Source: GCA-2687025 sp964473525 (lineage in GTDB: Bacteria; Poribacteria; WGA-4E; GCA-2687025). Taken from it: a DNA stretch of 64,000 nucleotides. The notes below the pieces were generated by a model. It ran no database searches, was not told where the DNA came from, and worked only from the letters and a program-made list of their open reading frames with translations. The position numbers were made by a program, and so were the translations under genes. The stretch spans positions 45,279 to 109,278 of the forward strand of contig CAYYPK010000022.1 of the NCBI GenBank assembly GCA_964473525.1. The letters run 5' to 3'. Below are positions 34,836 to 43,041 of this stretch, piece by piece (the first letter of the stretch is position 1; each line of letters opens with the position of its first letter).

Positions 34836-35968
34836 CGCGCCCGGGCGCCATCGAAGCGTTCGACCACATCCCAGGCCCGCTGGTGGTGTGCGGGGTGGGG
34901 AGTCTCTCGCGGCTCGGGGAGTTGGCGACTCGCATTGGTGGAACGAGAGCCTTCGTCGTCACCGACGCTGGTGTCCGCGCCGCAGGCATCCTGGACCGCG
35001 CGCTGCACTCGCTACGCGCGGCGAACATTGAGGCTATCGCGCACGACGCCGTGCCCGCCAACCCCTCCTCCGACGACGTCGCGGTGGCCGCTGACGTCGC
35101 GAGGACGCACGGAGACGTGGACGCGCTCATCGGCCTAGGCGGAGGTAGCGCCATGGATTGCGCCAAGGGCGTCAGCTTCCTCCTCACCAGCGGCGGCGCC
35201 ATGTCGGACTACTGGGGCTACGGCAAGGCCGGTGGCCCGATGCTGCCGTCCATCGGCGTGCCAACCACCGCGGGCACCGGGAGCGAGGCCCAGAGCTACG
35301 CGCTCATCTCCGACCCCCTGACGCATCGCAAGATGGCTTGCGGCGACGTGCACGCACGGTTCCGAGCCGTTCTGCTCGACGCATCGCTCACGACGACCAT
35401 GCCCGCGCATGTAACCGGGGCCACCGGCCTGGACGCTGTCGCCCACGCCATCGAGAGTTACGTGTGCACGAAGTCGAACCCCATGTCGCGGATGTACGCG
35501 CGCGAGGCGTTCTCGTTGCTCGACTCGAGCTTCGAGCGCGCGCTGCGCGCTCCGAACGACATGGACGCGCGCGCGGCCATGCTACTCGGCGCGCACTACG
35601 CGGGGGCGGCGATCGAGAACTCCATGCTGGGGGCCGCGCACGCCGCCGCGAACCCTCTCACGGCGCGACACGCGGTGACACACGGCGCCGCGGTTGGGCT
35701 CATGCTCCCGCACGTCGTGGCGTACAATGCCTGCGGGCAGACCGACCTCTACGGCGGCCTTGGCGCCGGCGATGCGGCCGATCTCGTGGGCCGGGTCGAG
35801 GCGCTGCGCCTCTGCGCCGGCATGCCGAAGCGCTTGCGGGACGCTGGCGTCCGCGAGGCCGACATCCCTGGCCTATCCGAGATGGCGGCCGACGAGTGGA
35901 CCGGGAAGTACAACCCACGACCAGTGGCGGCCACCGACTTCGCATCGCTCTACACGGCGGCATACTGA
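34832..35968 (+). CDS. Iron-containing alcohol dehydrogenase
   Basis: A 378-residue protein from the ATG at 34832 (ATGA overlap with the preceding gene). The NAD-binding LIGLGGGSAMDCAKG, the TTAGTGSEAQ motif, and the metal set in TGLDAVAHAIESYV (Asp/His), GAAHAAANPLTARHAVTHGAAVGLMLPHVVAYN (His residues) are all there. It reduces an aldehyde or oxidises an alcohol with NAD(P). Twenty bases separate it from the PQQ-like propeller gene. Partnership with the aldehyde dehydrogenase gene is strongly suggested by the overlap. Confidence 0.92.
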   Translation: MTRPGAIEAFDHIPGPLVVCGVGSLSRLGELATRIGGTRAFVVTDAGVRAAGILDRALHSLRAANIEAIAHDAVPANPSSDDVAVAADVARTHGDVDALIGLGGGSAMDCAKGVSFLLTSGGAMSDYWGYGKAGGPMLPSIGVPTTAGTGSEAQSYALISDPLTHRKMACGDVHARFRAVLLDASLTTTMPAHVTGATGLDAVAHAIESYVCTKSNPMSRMYAREAFSLLDSSFERALRAPNDMDARAAMLLGAHYAGAAIENSMLGAAHAAANPLTARHAVTHGAAVGLMLPHVVAYNACGQTDLYGGLGAGDAADLVGRVEALRLCAGMPKRLRDAGVREADIPGLSEMAADEWTGKYNPRPVAATDFASLYTAAY

Positions 35969-35988
35969 CCACGACAGGCTGGGGATGC

Positions 35989-37110
35989 ATGGCGGCAGGA
36001 AAGCTGGGGCGAATCGCGAGACACGTTGCGACGTCAGCCTTCGCACTGCTCGTGGGAGTGTGCCTGGCGCAGGACGGGTGGCCCAGCTTCCGTGGCGACC
36101 CATCGCTGACAGGTGTCGCCGACACGCGCCTTCCCGCTCAACCGGAACTCCGGTGGACGTACGACGCCGATGGGCCCATCACGACGGCCGCCGCAGTCGT
36201 TGGCAACACGGTGTTCGTGGCGGCGTCCGAAGCCGGGCTGCACGCCGTCGCGCTGGACGACGGCGGCTTCATCTGGCGGTACGACGCCGGGGCCGCTATG
36301 AACGCGGCGCCCGCCGCTGCTGGTGGCCTCGTCTACGTCGGCGACGAGGACGGCGTGTTCCACGCGGTCGACGCGGCGACGGGGGAGAAACGCTGGACGT
36401 TTGCCACCGAGGGCGAGATCACGTCGGCGGCCAACGTCGTCGGCGCCGACGTGGTCTTCGGGTCGTACGACCAGTTCCTCTACTGCCTGAACGCGACCGA
36501 CGGGACAGAACATTGGCGGGTCGAGACCGAGAATTACGTCCACGCCGGGGCCGCTATTCACGACGGCGCCGCATATGTGTCTGGGTGCGACGGCTACCTG
36601 CGGGGCGTGGGTATAGCGAACGGCGCCGAAACGCTGCGCGTGCCGCTGGGTGGCTACTGCATCGCCAGCGCCGCGATACGTGACGGCAGGGCGTACGTTG
36701 GCACGTACGACGCGCAAGTTCTCGCCATCGACCTGGCGACGGAGTCCGTTGCGTGGGAGTACCAGCACCCCGTGCGCAGGTTTCCCTTCCACGCGTCAGC
36801 GGCGGCAGGCGCAGACATCATCGTCGTTGCCGGTCGCGACAAGCTGGTACACGGCCTCGCGCCCGGCACGGGCGACCCTCTGTGGACCCACAACGCTGGC
36901 TCCAAGGTGGACTCGTCACCCGTGATCGTCGGGGACAGGGCGTTCTTTGGCGCCGACGGAGGCGTCATCCGAGCGCTCGATTTGGCGAGCGGAGACCCCG
37001 TGTGGCACTATGAAACGGCTTCTGGAGTCGCGGCGTCGCCCGCCGTGGCCGCTGGGCGACTCATCATCGGTTCCGACTCGGGTACGCTCTATTGCTTCGG
37101 AGAAAAGTGA
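35989..37110 (+). CDS. PQQ-like beta-propeller repeat protein, exported
   Basis: A 373-residue protein beginning at ATG 35989 with a signal peptide (hydrophobic TSAFALLVGVCLA, cleavage near AQ). It holds a run of propeller repeats of the type GxxxVFxAxxxGxxxAVALDDGGFIWRY, GLVYVGDEDGVFHAVDAATGEKRW and AYVGTYDAQVLAIDLATESVAW, similar to BamB and PQQ-quinoprotein blades. No PQQ-ligand set is evident, so it is likely a structural or binding protein. Only 4 bases separate it from the radical SAM gene. A second such protein follows at 38487. Confidence 0.85.
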   Translation: MAAGKLGRIARHVATSAFALLVGVCLAQDGWPSFRGDPSLTGVADTRLPAQPELRWTYDADGPITTAAAVVGNTVFVAASEAGLHAVALDDGGFIWRYDAGAAMNAAPAAAGGLVYVGDEDGVFHAVDAATGEKRWTFATEGEITSAANVVGADVVFGSYDQFLYCLNATDGTEHWRVETENYVHAGAAIHDGAAYVSGCDGYLRGVGIANGAETLRVPLGGYCIASAAIRDGRAYVGTYDAQVLAIDLATESVAWEYQHPVRRFPFHASAAAGADIIVVAGRDKLVHGLAPGTGDPLWTHNAGSKVDSSPVIVGDRAFFGADGGVIRALDLASGDPVWHYETASGVAASPAVAAGRLIIGSDSGTLYCFGEK

Positions 37111-37114
37111 CCGT

Positions 37115-38467
37115 ATGAACCAGGATCTGCCGCTCGTGGCTCCCGAACCGGCGACGACGCGGCTGGACTCGCAGGAGACGGAGATCGGCTCCGTCTTTGT
37201 GTCCAACTATCCGCCGTATTCCTTCTGGACCGACGACGCCGTATCCGATGCGCAGACCGTCCTAGACACCCCGTACGACGCCAGCGCCGCGCGCGACCTG
37301 GGTCTGTACCTGCATATCCCGTTCTGCCGGAAGCGGTGCAAGTTCTGCTACTTCCGCGTCTACACGGACAAGAACGCGGACGAGATCGGAACGTACCTGG
37401 ACGCGCTCGCGCGCGAGGTCGAGCTCTACGCGCAAGCGCCGCAGACGGCCGGTCGTCCATTGGACTTCGTCTACTTCGGGGGCGGCACGTCGTCTTACAT
37501 CAGCACGCGTCACCTTCGCGAGCTCGTCGCGCGCGTGAGCGCCGCCATGCCGTGGGACGCGGCGCGCGAGATCGCGTTCGAGTGCGAGCCGGGCACCCTC
37601 ACCGAGGCGAAAGTGGAGACGATCCGTGACGTTGGCGTCACGCGTCTGAGCCTCGGCGTGGAGAACATGGACGACGGCATCCTGTCCACGAACGGCCGCG
37701 CGCACGTGTCCAAGGAGATCTACCGCGCCGCGCCGTGGATCAAGGCGGCGAGCTTCGCGCAGGTCAACATGGACCTCATCGCGGGCATGATCGGCGAGAC
37801 GTGGGACAAGTGGCGCGAGACCGTTAAGAAGACGTTGGAGCTCGAGCCCGACTCCATCACCGTCTACCAATTGGAGCTGCCGCACAATACGGTCTACTCG
37901 CGGGGCATTCGCGACGGCGAGGACATGGCTGTCGCCGACTGGCAGACGAAGCGTGACTGGCACGCTTACGCCTTCGAGCAGATTGCCGAGGCCGGCTACC
38001 ACCAGTCGAGCGCGTACACGATGGTGCGCGACGGCAACGAGGCGGGTTTCGTGTACCGCGATGCCGTATGGACCGGGCAGGACATGGTCGGCGCGGGCGT
38101 GGCGTCCTTCTCGCACGTCGGAGGCACGCACTTCCAGAACGCGCCCAGGTGGGACGATTACGTAGGCTCGTTGGCGGATGGCCAGCTGCCACTGTTCCGG
38201 GCGTTCACGCCGACGGAGCGAGAGCGCCTCACGCGCGAACTCATTCTCCAGATGAAAACGGGCCGCCTCGAGGCGCGGCCGTTCGCGGAGAAATTCGGCG
38301 TTGACGTCCTCGCTGAGTTCGCCGACCCGTTCGCCAAGCTGGCGGACGAAGGCATGCTGGCCACGCACGACGGCGGGGCGACGCTGACGCCCGAGGGCAT
38401 CCTCCGGGCCGACTCCCTGCTGCCAGAGTTCTATGACCCCAAGTACCGCAACGCCCGCTACACGTAG
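37115..38467 (+). CDS. HemN/HemW-like radical SAM protein
   Basis: A 450-residue protein from ATG 37115. The radical SAM cluster motif is HIPFCRKRCKFCYFRVYTDK (C-x3-C-x2-C), followed by FVYFGGGTSSYIS, RLSLGVENMDDGIL and a HemN-type C-terminal domain (YQSSAYTMVRDG-like, LTRELILQMKTGRLE, LADEGMLATHDGGATLTPEG). This matches oxygen-independent coproporphyrinogen oxidase-like proteins, of which many are not true HemN but heme chaperones, cyclopropanases or methyltransferases. The reaction is not assigned. It lies between two propeller genes, 4 and 19 bases away, which is an unusual context. Confidence 0.85.
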   Translation: MNQDLPLVAPEPATTRLDSQETEIGSVFVSNYPPYSFWTDDAVSDAQTVLDTPYDASAARDLGLYLHIPFCRKRCKFCYFRVYTDKNADEIGTYLDALAREVELYAQAPQTAGRPLDFVYFGGGTSSYISTRHLRELVARVSAAMPWDAAREIAFECEPGTLTEAKVETIRDVGVTRLSLGVENMDDGILSTNGRAHVSKEIYRAAPWIKAASFAQVNMDLIAGMIGETWDKWRETVKKTLELEPDSITVYQLELPHNTVYSRGIRDGEDMAVADWQTKRDWHAYAFEQIAEAGYHQSSAYTMVRDGNEAGFVYRDAVWTGQDMVGAGVASFSHVGGTHFQNAPRWDDYVGSLADGQLPLFRAFTPTERERLTRELILQMKTGRLEARPFAEKFGVDVLAEFADPFAKLADEGMLATHDGGATLTPEGILRADSLLPEFYDPKYRNARYT

Positions 38468-38486
38468 CCCGTCGCCTGCACGCCCG

Positions 38487-39746
38487 ATGGCGGCCGGCGA
38501 CGCGCGTTGCGCGGCCGCCGTCCGTACGCGGGTACGAGCCTGGCTGATGGTCGGGTGCGCGCTTGCCATCGCCGGAACTGCCGCCGCGGACGACTGGCCG
38601 CAGTGGCGGGGCGCGCGGCGGGACGGAATATCGCGCGAGCGTGGCCTCCGCTACTCGTGGCAGGGCGGCGCGCCTCCAGTGGTCTGGAGCCGCAGCCTGG
38701 GCGAAGGCTTCTCCAGTATATCTGTCGTGGGTGGGCGCGCGTACACGATGGTCGGCCGCGGGGATGATGAGTTCGTCGTTCGCCTCGACGCGAGCGACGG
38801 AGCGGACGTGTGGGAACTCCGGGTAGACCGCAAATTCACCGAAGGTCACGGCCATGGCCCCAGGTCGACCCCAACAGTCCACGATGGTTCCGTGTACGCC
38901 CTGTCGGCCTGGGGCGCGCTCGTGGCGGCCGACGCTGACAGCGGCGACCTCGTGTGGTCACGCGACCTACGCGGCGAATACGGCGGCCGTGAGGGCGCCA
39001 GTGAGCCGTGGCGGGGATACGCAACGTCGCCGCTGGTCGTTGATGACCTCCTGGTCGTCGAGGTGGGCGGAACCGACGGGAGGGGCGTCATCGCGTTCGA
39101 CCGTCTGAAGGGGATCCCGGTGTGGTCGGCGCTCTCCGACCCGCCGGCGTACTCATCGCCGATCGTGGTACCAACCGACGGTGGCGAGCGGTTGGTGTTC
39201 TTGAACGGCGCCGCGGCCGTCGCGCTCACGCCGCGTGGCGAGCAGCTGTGGCGATACGAGTGGGCGACCAGCTACGATCAGAACGTCGGAACGCCGGTGC
39301 GCGTCGCTCCCGGCCGCGTGTTCATCTCGGAGGGCTACGACGACAAGGGCGCCGTCATGCTGGAGCCCGCCGCCGATGGCGTGCGGGAGGTGTGGCGTAG
39401 CGAGGTGATGCGCGCGGACTTCGGCACATGCATCTACCTAGACGGCTTCATCTACGGCTTCGATGGCACGTCGCTCAAGTGCGTGGACGCCTCTGACGGG
39501 GCGGAGAGATGGGCCAAGCGTGGCTACGGTCGCGGCACGCTCATCGCTTCTGACGGGCATCTTATCGTGCTCGGTGAGCGTGGACAACTCGCCATCGTAG
39601 AGGCCCGAGCCGACAACTACACGCTCGTGACGCACGTGGAGCAGGCCATCGCCGGCAAGTGCTGGACGGCGCCATCCCTGGCTGACGGCGGGCTGTACCT
39701 GCGCGACGAGAAGACGTTGCTGCGGATGGACCTGACGACCGAGTAG
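38487..39746 (+). CDS. PQQ-like beta-propeller protein, membrane-anchored or exported
   Basis: Started at ATG 38487, 19 bases after the radical SAM stop, 419 residues; a longer start at 38433 overlaps that gene. After an Arg-rich N-terminus a hydrophobic stretch (RAWLMVGCALAIAGTAAA) ends at AADDWPQWRGARRDGIS, a W-P-Q-W-R-G motif typical of this family of exported propellers in Planctomycetes-like genomes. Several blades follow (SVYALSAWGALVAADADSGDLVWSRDLRG, FIYGFDGTSLKCVDASDGAERW). Partner and ligand unknown. Last gene of the run; followed by a palindromic hairpin at 39775. Confidence 0.82.
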   Translation: MAAGDARCAAAVRTRVRAWLMVGCALAIAGTAAADDWPQWRGARRDGISRERGLRYSWQGGAPPVVWSRSLGEGFSSISVVGGRAYTMVGRGDDEFVVRLDASDGADVWELRVDRKFTEGHGHGPRSTPTVHDGSVYALSAWGALVAADADSGDLVWSRDLRGEYGGREGASEPWRGYATSPLVVDDLLVVEVGGTDGRGVIAFDRLKGIPVWSALSDPPAYSSPIVVPTDGGERLVFLNGAAAVALTPRGEQLWRYEWATSYDQNVGTPVRVAPGRVFISEGYDDKGAVMLEPAADGVREVWRSEVMRADFGTCIYLDGFIYGFDGTSLKCVDASDGAERWAKRGYGRGTLIASDGHLIVLGERGQLAIVEARADNYTLVTHVEQAIAGKCWTAPSLADGGLYLRDEKTLLRMDLTTE

Positions 39747-39774
39747 CCGAACCGGCAGCGACCCCGCCTTGCCA

Positions 39775-39792
39775 GGCCACGATAACGTGGCC
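39775..39792. repeat. Perfect inverted repeat GGCCACG-ATAA-CGTGGCC between operons
   Basis: Arms of 7 bases flank a 4-base AT loop, 29 bases after the propeller stop and 50 bases before the next start. It could be a weak terminator (no T-run follows) or an operator for the gene at 39843, since a TATAAG lies just downstream (39803-39808). Which it is cannot be told from the sequence. Confidence 0.4.
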
Positions 39793-39842
39793 TCGGGCAT
39801 GGTATAAGTGGTGGCGCTGGCGCGACTACCGATGAGAGGGGC

Positions 39843-40886
39843 ATGGCTGCGATGAAGGCTGTCGTGAAGTACGGTCTCGAGGACAAGCAGGTCGAGCTGC
39901 GGGACGTCGAGGAACCCGACATCGGCCCCACGGACGTGCTGCTCGAGATGCGCGCGGCAGGTGTCTGTGGCAGCGATGTAGAGTTCTGGCGCAACCGCAT
40001 CACCTACCCCATCAACGTTCCCGTAGTCCAGGGCCACGAGTTCTGCGGCGTCGTCGCGGCGGCGGGCGACGACGTGACGGCCTTCGCTGTCGGCGACCGG
40101 GTCGTCAGCGAGACCGGCGCGTACGTATGCGGAGTGTGTGAGTTCTGCCGGGCGGGTGAATACAACATCTGTCCTGACAGGCTTGGATTCGGGTACGGCG
40201 TCGACGGGGCGTTCACCACGTACGTGCGCGTTCCCGAGCGTTGTCTGCATCGCATCCCGGACGGCGTGCCGTTCGAGCACGCGGCGCTTACGGAGCCGAT
40301 CGCGGTCTCCTACAACGCCGTCTGCGTCAAGAGTGAGTTCGACCCGGGCGACCTGGTGGTGGTGCTCGGCCCGGGCCCGATAGGACTGTTCGCCGCGCAG
40401 GTGGCGAAGGTGGGCGGCGCGCGGGTGGTCATCAGCGGCCTGCCTGCCGACTCCGTTCGCCTTGGGGCCGCGGAGCGGATCGGCTTCGACGCCGTAGTCG
40501 ACGTGAGCCAGCACAGCCTCGAGGATCTCGTTGCCGAACGGACGGGCGGCGTCGGCGCGCGACTCGTCGTTGACGCGGCGGGCGCGAACGCCGCCTTCGC
40601 GCAAGCCATGGAGATCGTGCGCCGCAACGGGCAGATCACGAAGATCGCGTGGAACATGGACCCCCTTGGCATGAGCCTCGATCCGATCGTCGCCAAGGCC
40701 GTGCGGCTCCAGGGCTCCTATAGCCACACGTGGCGGACGTGGGAGAACGTGCTGCGGCTGCTCGATAGCGGCGCCCTGAACATGGACGCGATGATCTCGC
40801 ACGTTGCCCCGATCACCGACTGGGAAGACATCTACACGGCTGCCGAGGAGCGGCACGCCGTCAAGGCGGTACTACATCCCGCATAG
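39843..40886 (+). CDS. Zinc-dependent alcohol dehydrogenase (MDR, sorbitol/threonine dehydrogenase-like)
   Basis: A 347-residue medium-chain dehydrogenase. Catalytic zinc ligands are in AAGVCGSDVEFW (Cys) and VVQGHEFCGVV (His-Glu), structural zinc in CGVCEFCRAGEYNICPD (four Cys), and the coenzyme loop is VVVLGPGPIGLFAAQVAK. Family members oxidise polyols or threonine with NAD. ATG 39843 is preceded by GAGAGGGG. Nine bases separate it from the HPS-like gene, so the product likely feeds or drains that step. The exact polyol is not assigned. Confidence 0.92.
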   Translation: MAAMKAVVKYGLEDKQVELRDVEEPDIGPTDVLLEMRAAGVCGSDVEFWRNRITYPINVPVVQGHEFCGVVAAAGDDVTAFAVGDRVVSETGAYVCGVCEFCRAGEYNICPDRLGFGYGVDGAFTTYVRVPERCLHRIPDGVPFEHAALTEPIAVSYNAVCVKSEFDPGDLVVVLGPGPIGLFAAQVAKVGGARVVISGLPADSVRLGAAERIGFDAVVDVSQHSLEDLVAERTGGVGARLVVDAAGANAAFAQAMEIVRRNGQITKIAWNMDPLGMSLDPIVAKAVRLQGSYSHTWRTWENVLRLLDSGALNMDAMISHVAPITDWEDIYTAAEERHAVKAVLHPA

Positions 40887-40895
40887 GGAGCCGAC

Positions 40896-41618
40896 ATGCC
40901 CATCGTACGCCCGTTTTCCGCTGACGAACCGGTCGTCCAGGTCTCGCTGGACCTGACGAACATAGAGGAGGCGCTTGCGTTCGCCGAAGTGGCCGTGCGC
41001 GCCAGCGTCGACTGGCTGGAGGCGGGTACGCCGCTGATCCTGGGTGAGGGCCTCCACGCGGTTCGCGCGCTACACGAGGCGTTCCCCGCGAATCCGGTCG
41101 TCGCCGACCTGAAGACCATGGACGGCGGATACCTGGAAGCCGAGATGATGGCGCAGGCGGGCGCCGACTGGGTGGTCGTGATGGGCGTCGCCCACCCGGC
41201 GACGATCCGCGCCGTCGTGAAAGCGGGGCAGGACTACGGGGTTGGCGTCATGGGCGACATCATGGCAGCGGACGATCCTGCGGCGTGCGCCCGGCGTCTG
41301 GAGGATCTGGGCGCCGACGTCATCCTGGTGCACACCAGCTACGACGCGCGGGGTGAGGTACCGGGCATGTCCCCGTTGGACGACCTGCAGGCGGTCGTCG
41401 ATGCCGTATCCGTACCGATACAGGCGGTGGGCGGGCTGTCCGTGGAGCAGGCAGTCGCCATGCCGTCCCTTGGCGCGCCGCTAATCGTCCTGGGCGCGCC
41501 GTTGGTGATCGATGCCCAGGAGTTCAGTCCAGCGGCGTCTGCGGACGAGCTCGAGGAGTTGCTGACGGACCTCGTGCGCCGCGCCAAGGCGACGCCCATT
41601 CTCAAGCCTTCCGCGTGA
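40896..41618 (+). CDS. 3-hexulose-6-phosphate synthase/KGPDC-like (OMP decarboxylase superfamily)
   Basis: A 240-residue TIM barrel. The superfamily D-x-K-x-x-D motif is VVADLKTMDGGYLEAEMMAQAGADWVVV with Asp71, Lys73 and Asp76, in the DLKTMD form typical of 3-hexulose-6-phosphate synthase, and the phosphate loop is VGGLSVEQAV. HPS couples formaldehyde to ribulose-5-phosphate; keto-gulonate-6-phosphate decarboxylase is the close alternative. No hexuloisomerase (hxlB) is next to it. It follows a zinc dehydrogenase and overlaps the WD40 gene (GTGA). Function between HPS and decarboxylase not certain. Confidence 0.8.
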   Translation: MPIVRPFSADEPVVQVSLDLTNIEEALAFAEVAVRASVDWLEAGTPLILGEGLHAVRALHEAFPANPVVADLKTMDGGYLEAEMMAQAGADWVVVMGVAHPATIRAVVKAGQDYGVGVMGDIMAADDPAACARRLEDLGADVILVHTSYDARGEVPGMSPLDDLQAVVDAVSVPIQAVGGLSVEQAVAMPSLGAPLIVLGAPLVIDAQEFSPAASADELEELLTDLVRRAKATPILKPSA

Positions 41619-43036
41619 TCGCGTGTCGACGCGCCGCCGTGGCCGCGAGCGTCGCGTGGCTCATGCTCGCAACGGTCGTCGAGGGAGTCGAGGTACAGCA
41701 CGTCGCGACGTACGGACGTGGGGCCGTGACCGCGTCGGCCGTCGCCCCGGAACGCATCGCCGTCGCCATCGCGGCGGAGATCGCGCTGTACACGGCAGAC
41801 GCGCCGCGCCGCACTCACACTTTGCGCCTCGACCGCGTCGCGCTCGTGGAAGCGTTGGCGCTCACGCCGGACGGCCATAGCGTGGTGGCCTACGCGTCTG
41901 ACGGCGCGCTCGACGTGTGGCATGTTGCGTCCGGGCGCCACCAGCAGCACGCCGGTATGCCTCTACCGCCCATCGGCGAGAGCGCGCTACGCGCCCGCGT
42001 CGAGGGAGGCCGGCTGCAGGCTGGGTGGCACGACCTCCCAACTGGCGCGCTGTCCTGGCACCACGTGCCAGATTACCTCCCCGACCCCGCCGCTCCGCCG
42101 CCTGCCATGGCTGGCGGCAACAGGGCAGCCCCTCACGAGCCGCCTTGGGCGCCAGAGGGCATGGACCGGCCGCGCGCGGAGGGGAATATCGTCACTGGAT
42201 GGATGCCCTCGGGCAGGCGCACGGCCCTCGAAGCCTGGCACACGACGAACCGGACGCGTCTCGTCGCCACGTCCCTGCGTTCCGCGCGTTGGCGGTACGT
42301 CTCGGACGATGCCACCTGGCTGGTGGTCGGCACGTACGACCGCGCGGGCATCCGCGTGTACAACCTGAACACTGGGGCGGCTGTCGCCGTGTCCGCGTTG
42401 ACGACGGCCGAACTCGCGGCCTGCGGCCTCGCGCTGCCCCACGCCCGCGTGGTCGATCTTCTGCCCGCCGGGCACGTATTCCAGGGACGGCCGATGAACA
42501 CGCAGCTGGTGGCGCTTCTGCCGGACGAGTGGCGGGAACAGGCAAAACGCTGGGTGCTGTCGGCGGGCATGCGGTCGTGCGACTCCATGCCGCCGCAGGT
42601 GGAGGCGTCGTATCGCGACCAGTGGCAGGACCTGCCCATCCTCGCGTTCGCCTACAACCGACCGCGCCGCTTGTGGGCGCTCGCGATTTCGTCGTCGTTC
42701 GGCCTGACGGAATCGACGAAAGACATCGTGCTGTGGGACCACGACACGCACGAGCGACTGCTTGCGCTGGAGGGACATATGCGGGGCCCCGCGACGCCCG
42801 CCGGTGAGACGGCCTACGTGCACGACCTCGCGTTCAGCGCGGACGGGCAGTACCTCGTGTCCGGCGGCGAGGATGCGACCGTACGTCTGTGGGACATGCG
42901 GGAGCGGGTCGAAGTCGCGACGCTGAGGGGCCACGTCGGCCCGGTGCGACACGTCGCCTTCGCGCCGGACGGGCGCCGCTTCGTCTCGGCGTCGGACGAC
43001 GGGACGGTTCGCGAATGGACGATCGACGCTGAGTAG
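41615..43036 (+). CDS. WD40-repeat protein, exported
   Basis: A 473-residue protein starting at a GTG that overlaps the preceding TGA. A short hydrophobic N-terminal segment (AAVAASVAWLMLATVVEG) suggests export. The middle is variable, and the C-terminal half has clear WD40 units: VHDLAFSADGQYLVSGGEDATVRLWDM and GPVRHVAFAPDGRRFVSASDDGTVREW. These domains form propellers for protein contact. No catalytic motif is seen. Convergent with the UXS-like gene, 5 bases between stops. Confidence 0.8.
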   Translation: MIACRRAAVAASVAWLMLATVVEGVEVQHVATYGRGAVTASAVAPERIAVAIAAEIALYTADAPRRTHTLRLDRVALVEALALTPDGHSVVAYASDGALDVWHVASGRHQQHAGMPLPPIGESALRARVEGGRLQAGWHDLPTGALSWHHVPDYLPDPAAPPPAMAGGNRAAPHEPPWAPEGMDRPRAEGNIVTGWMPSGRRTALEAWHTTNRTRLVATSLRSARWRYVSDDATWLVVGTYDRAGIRVYNLNTGAAVAVSALTTAELAACGLALPHARVVDLLPAGHVFQGRPMNTQLVALLPDEWREQAKRWVLSAGMRSCDSMPPQVEASYRDQWQDLPILAFAYNRPRRLWALAISSSFGLTESTKDIVLWDHDTHERLLALEGHMRGPATPAGETAYVHDLAFSADGQYLVSGGEDATVRLWDMRERVEVATLRGHVGPVRHVAFAPDGRRFVSASDDGTVREWTIDAE

Positions 43037-43041
43037 CGGTG

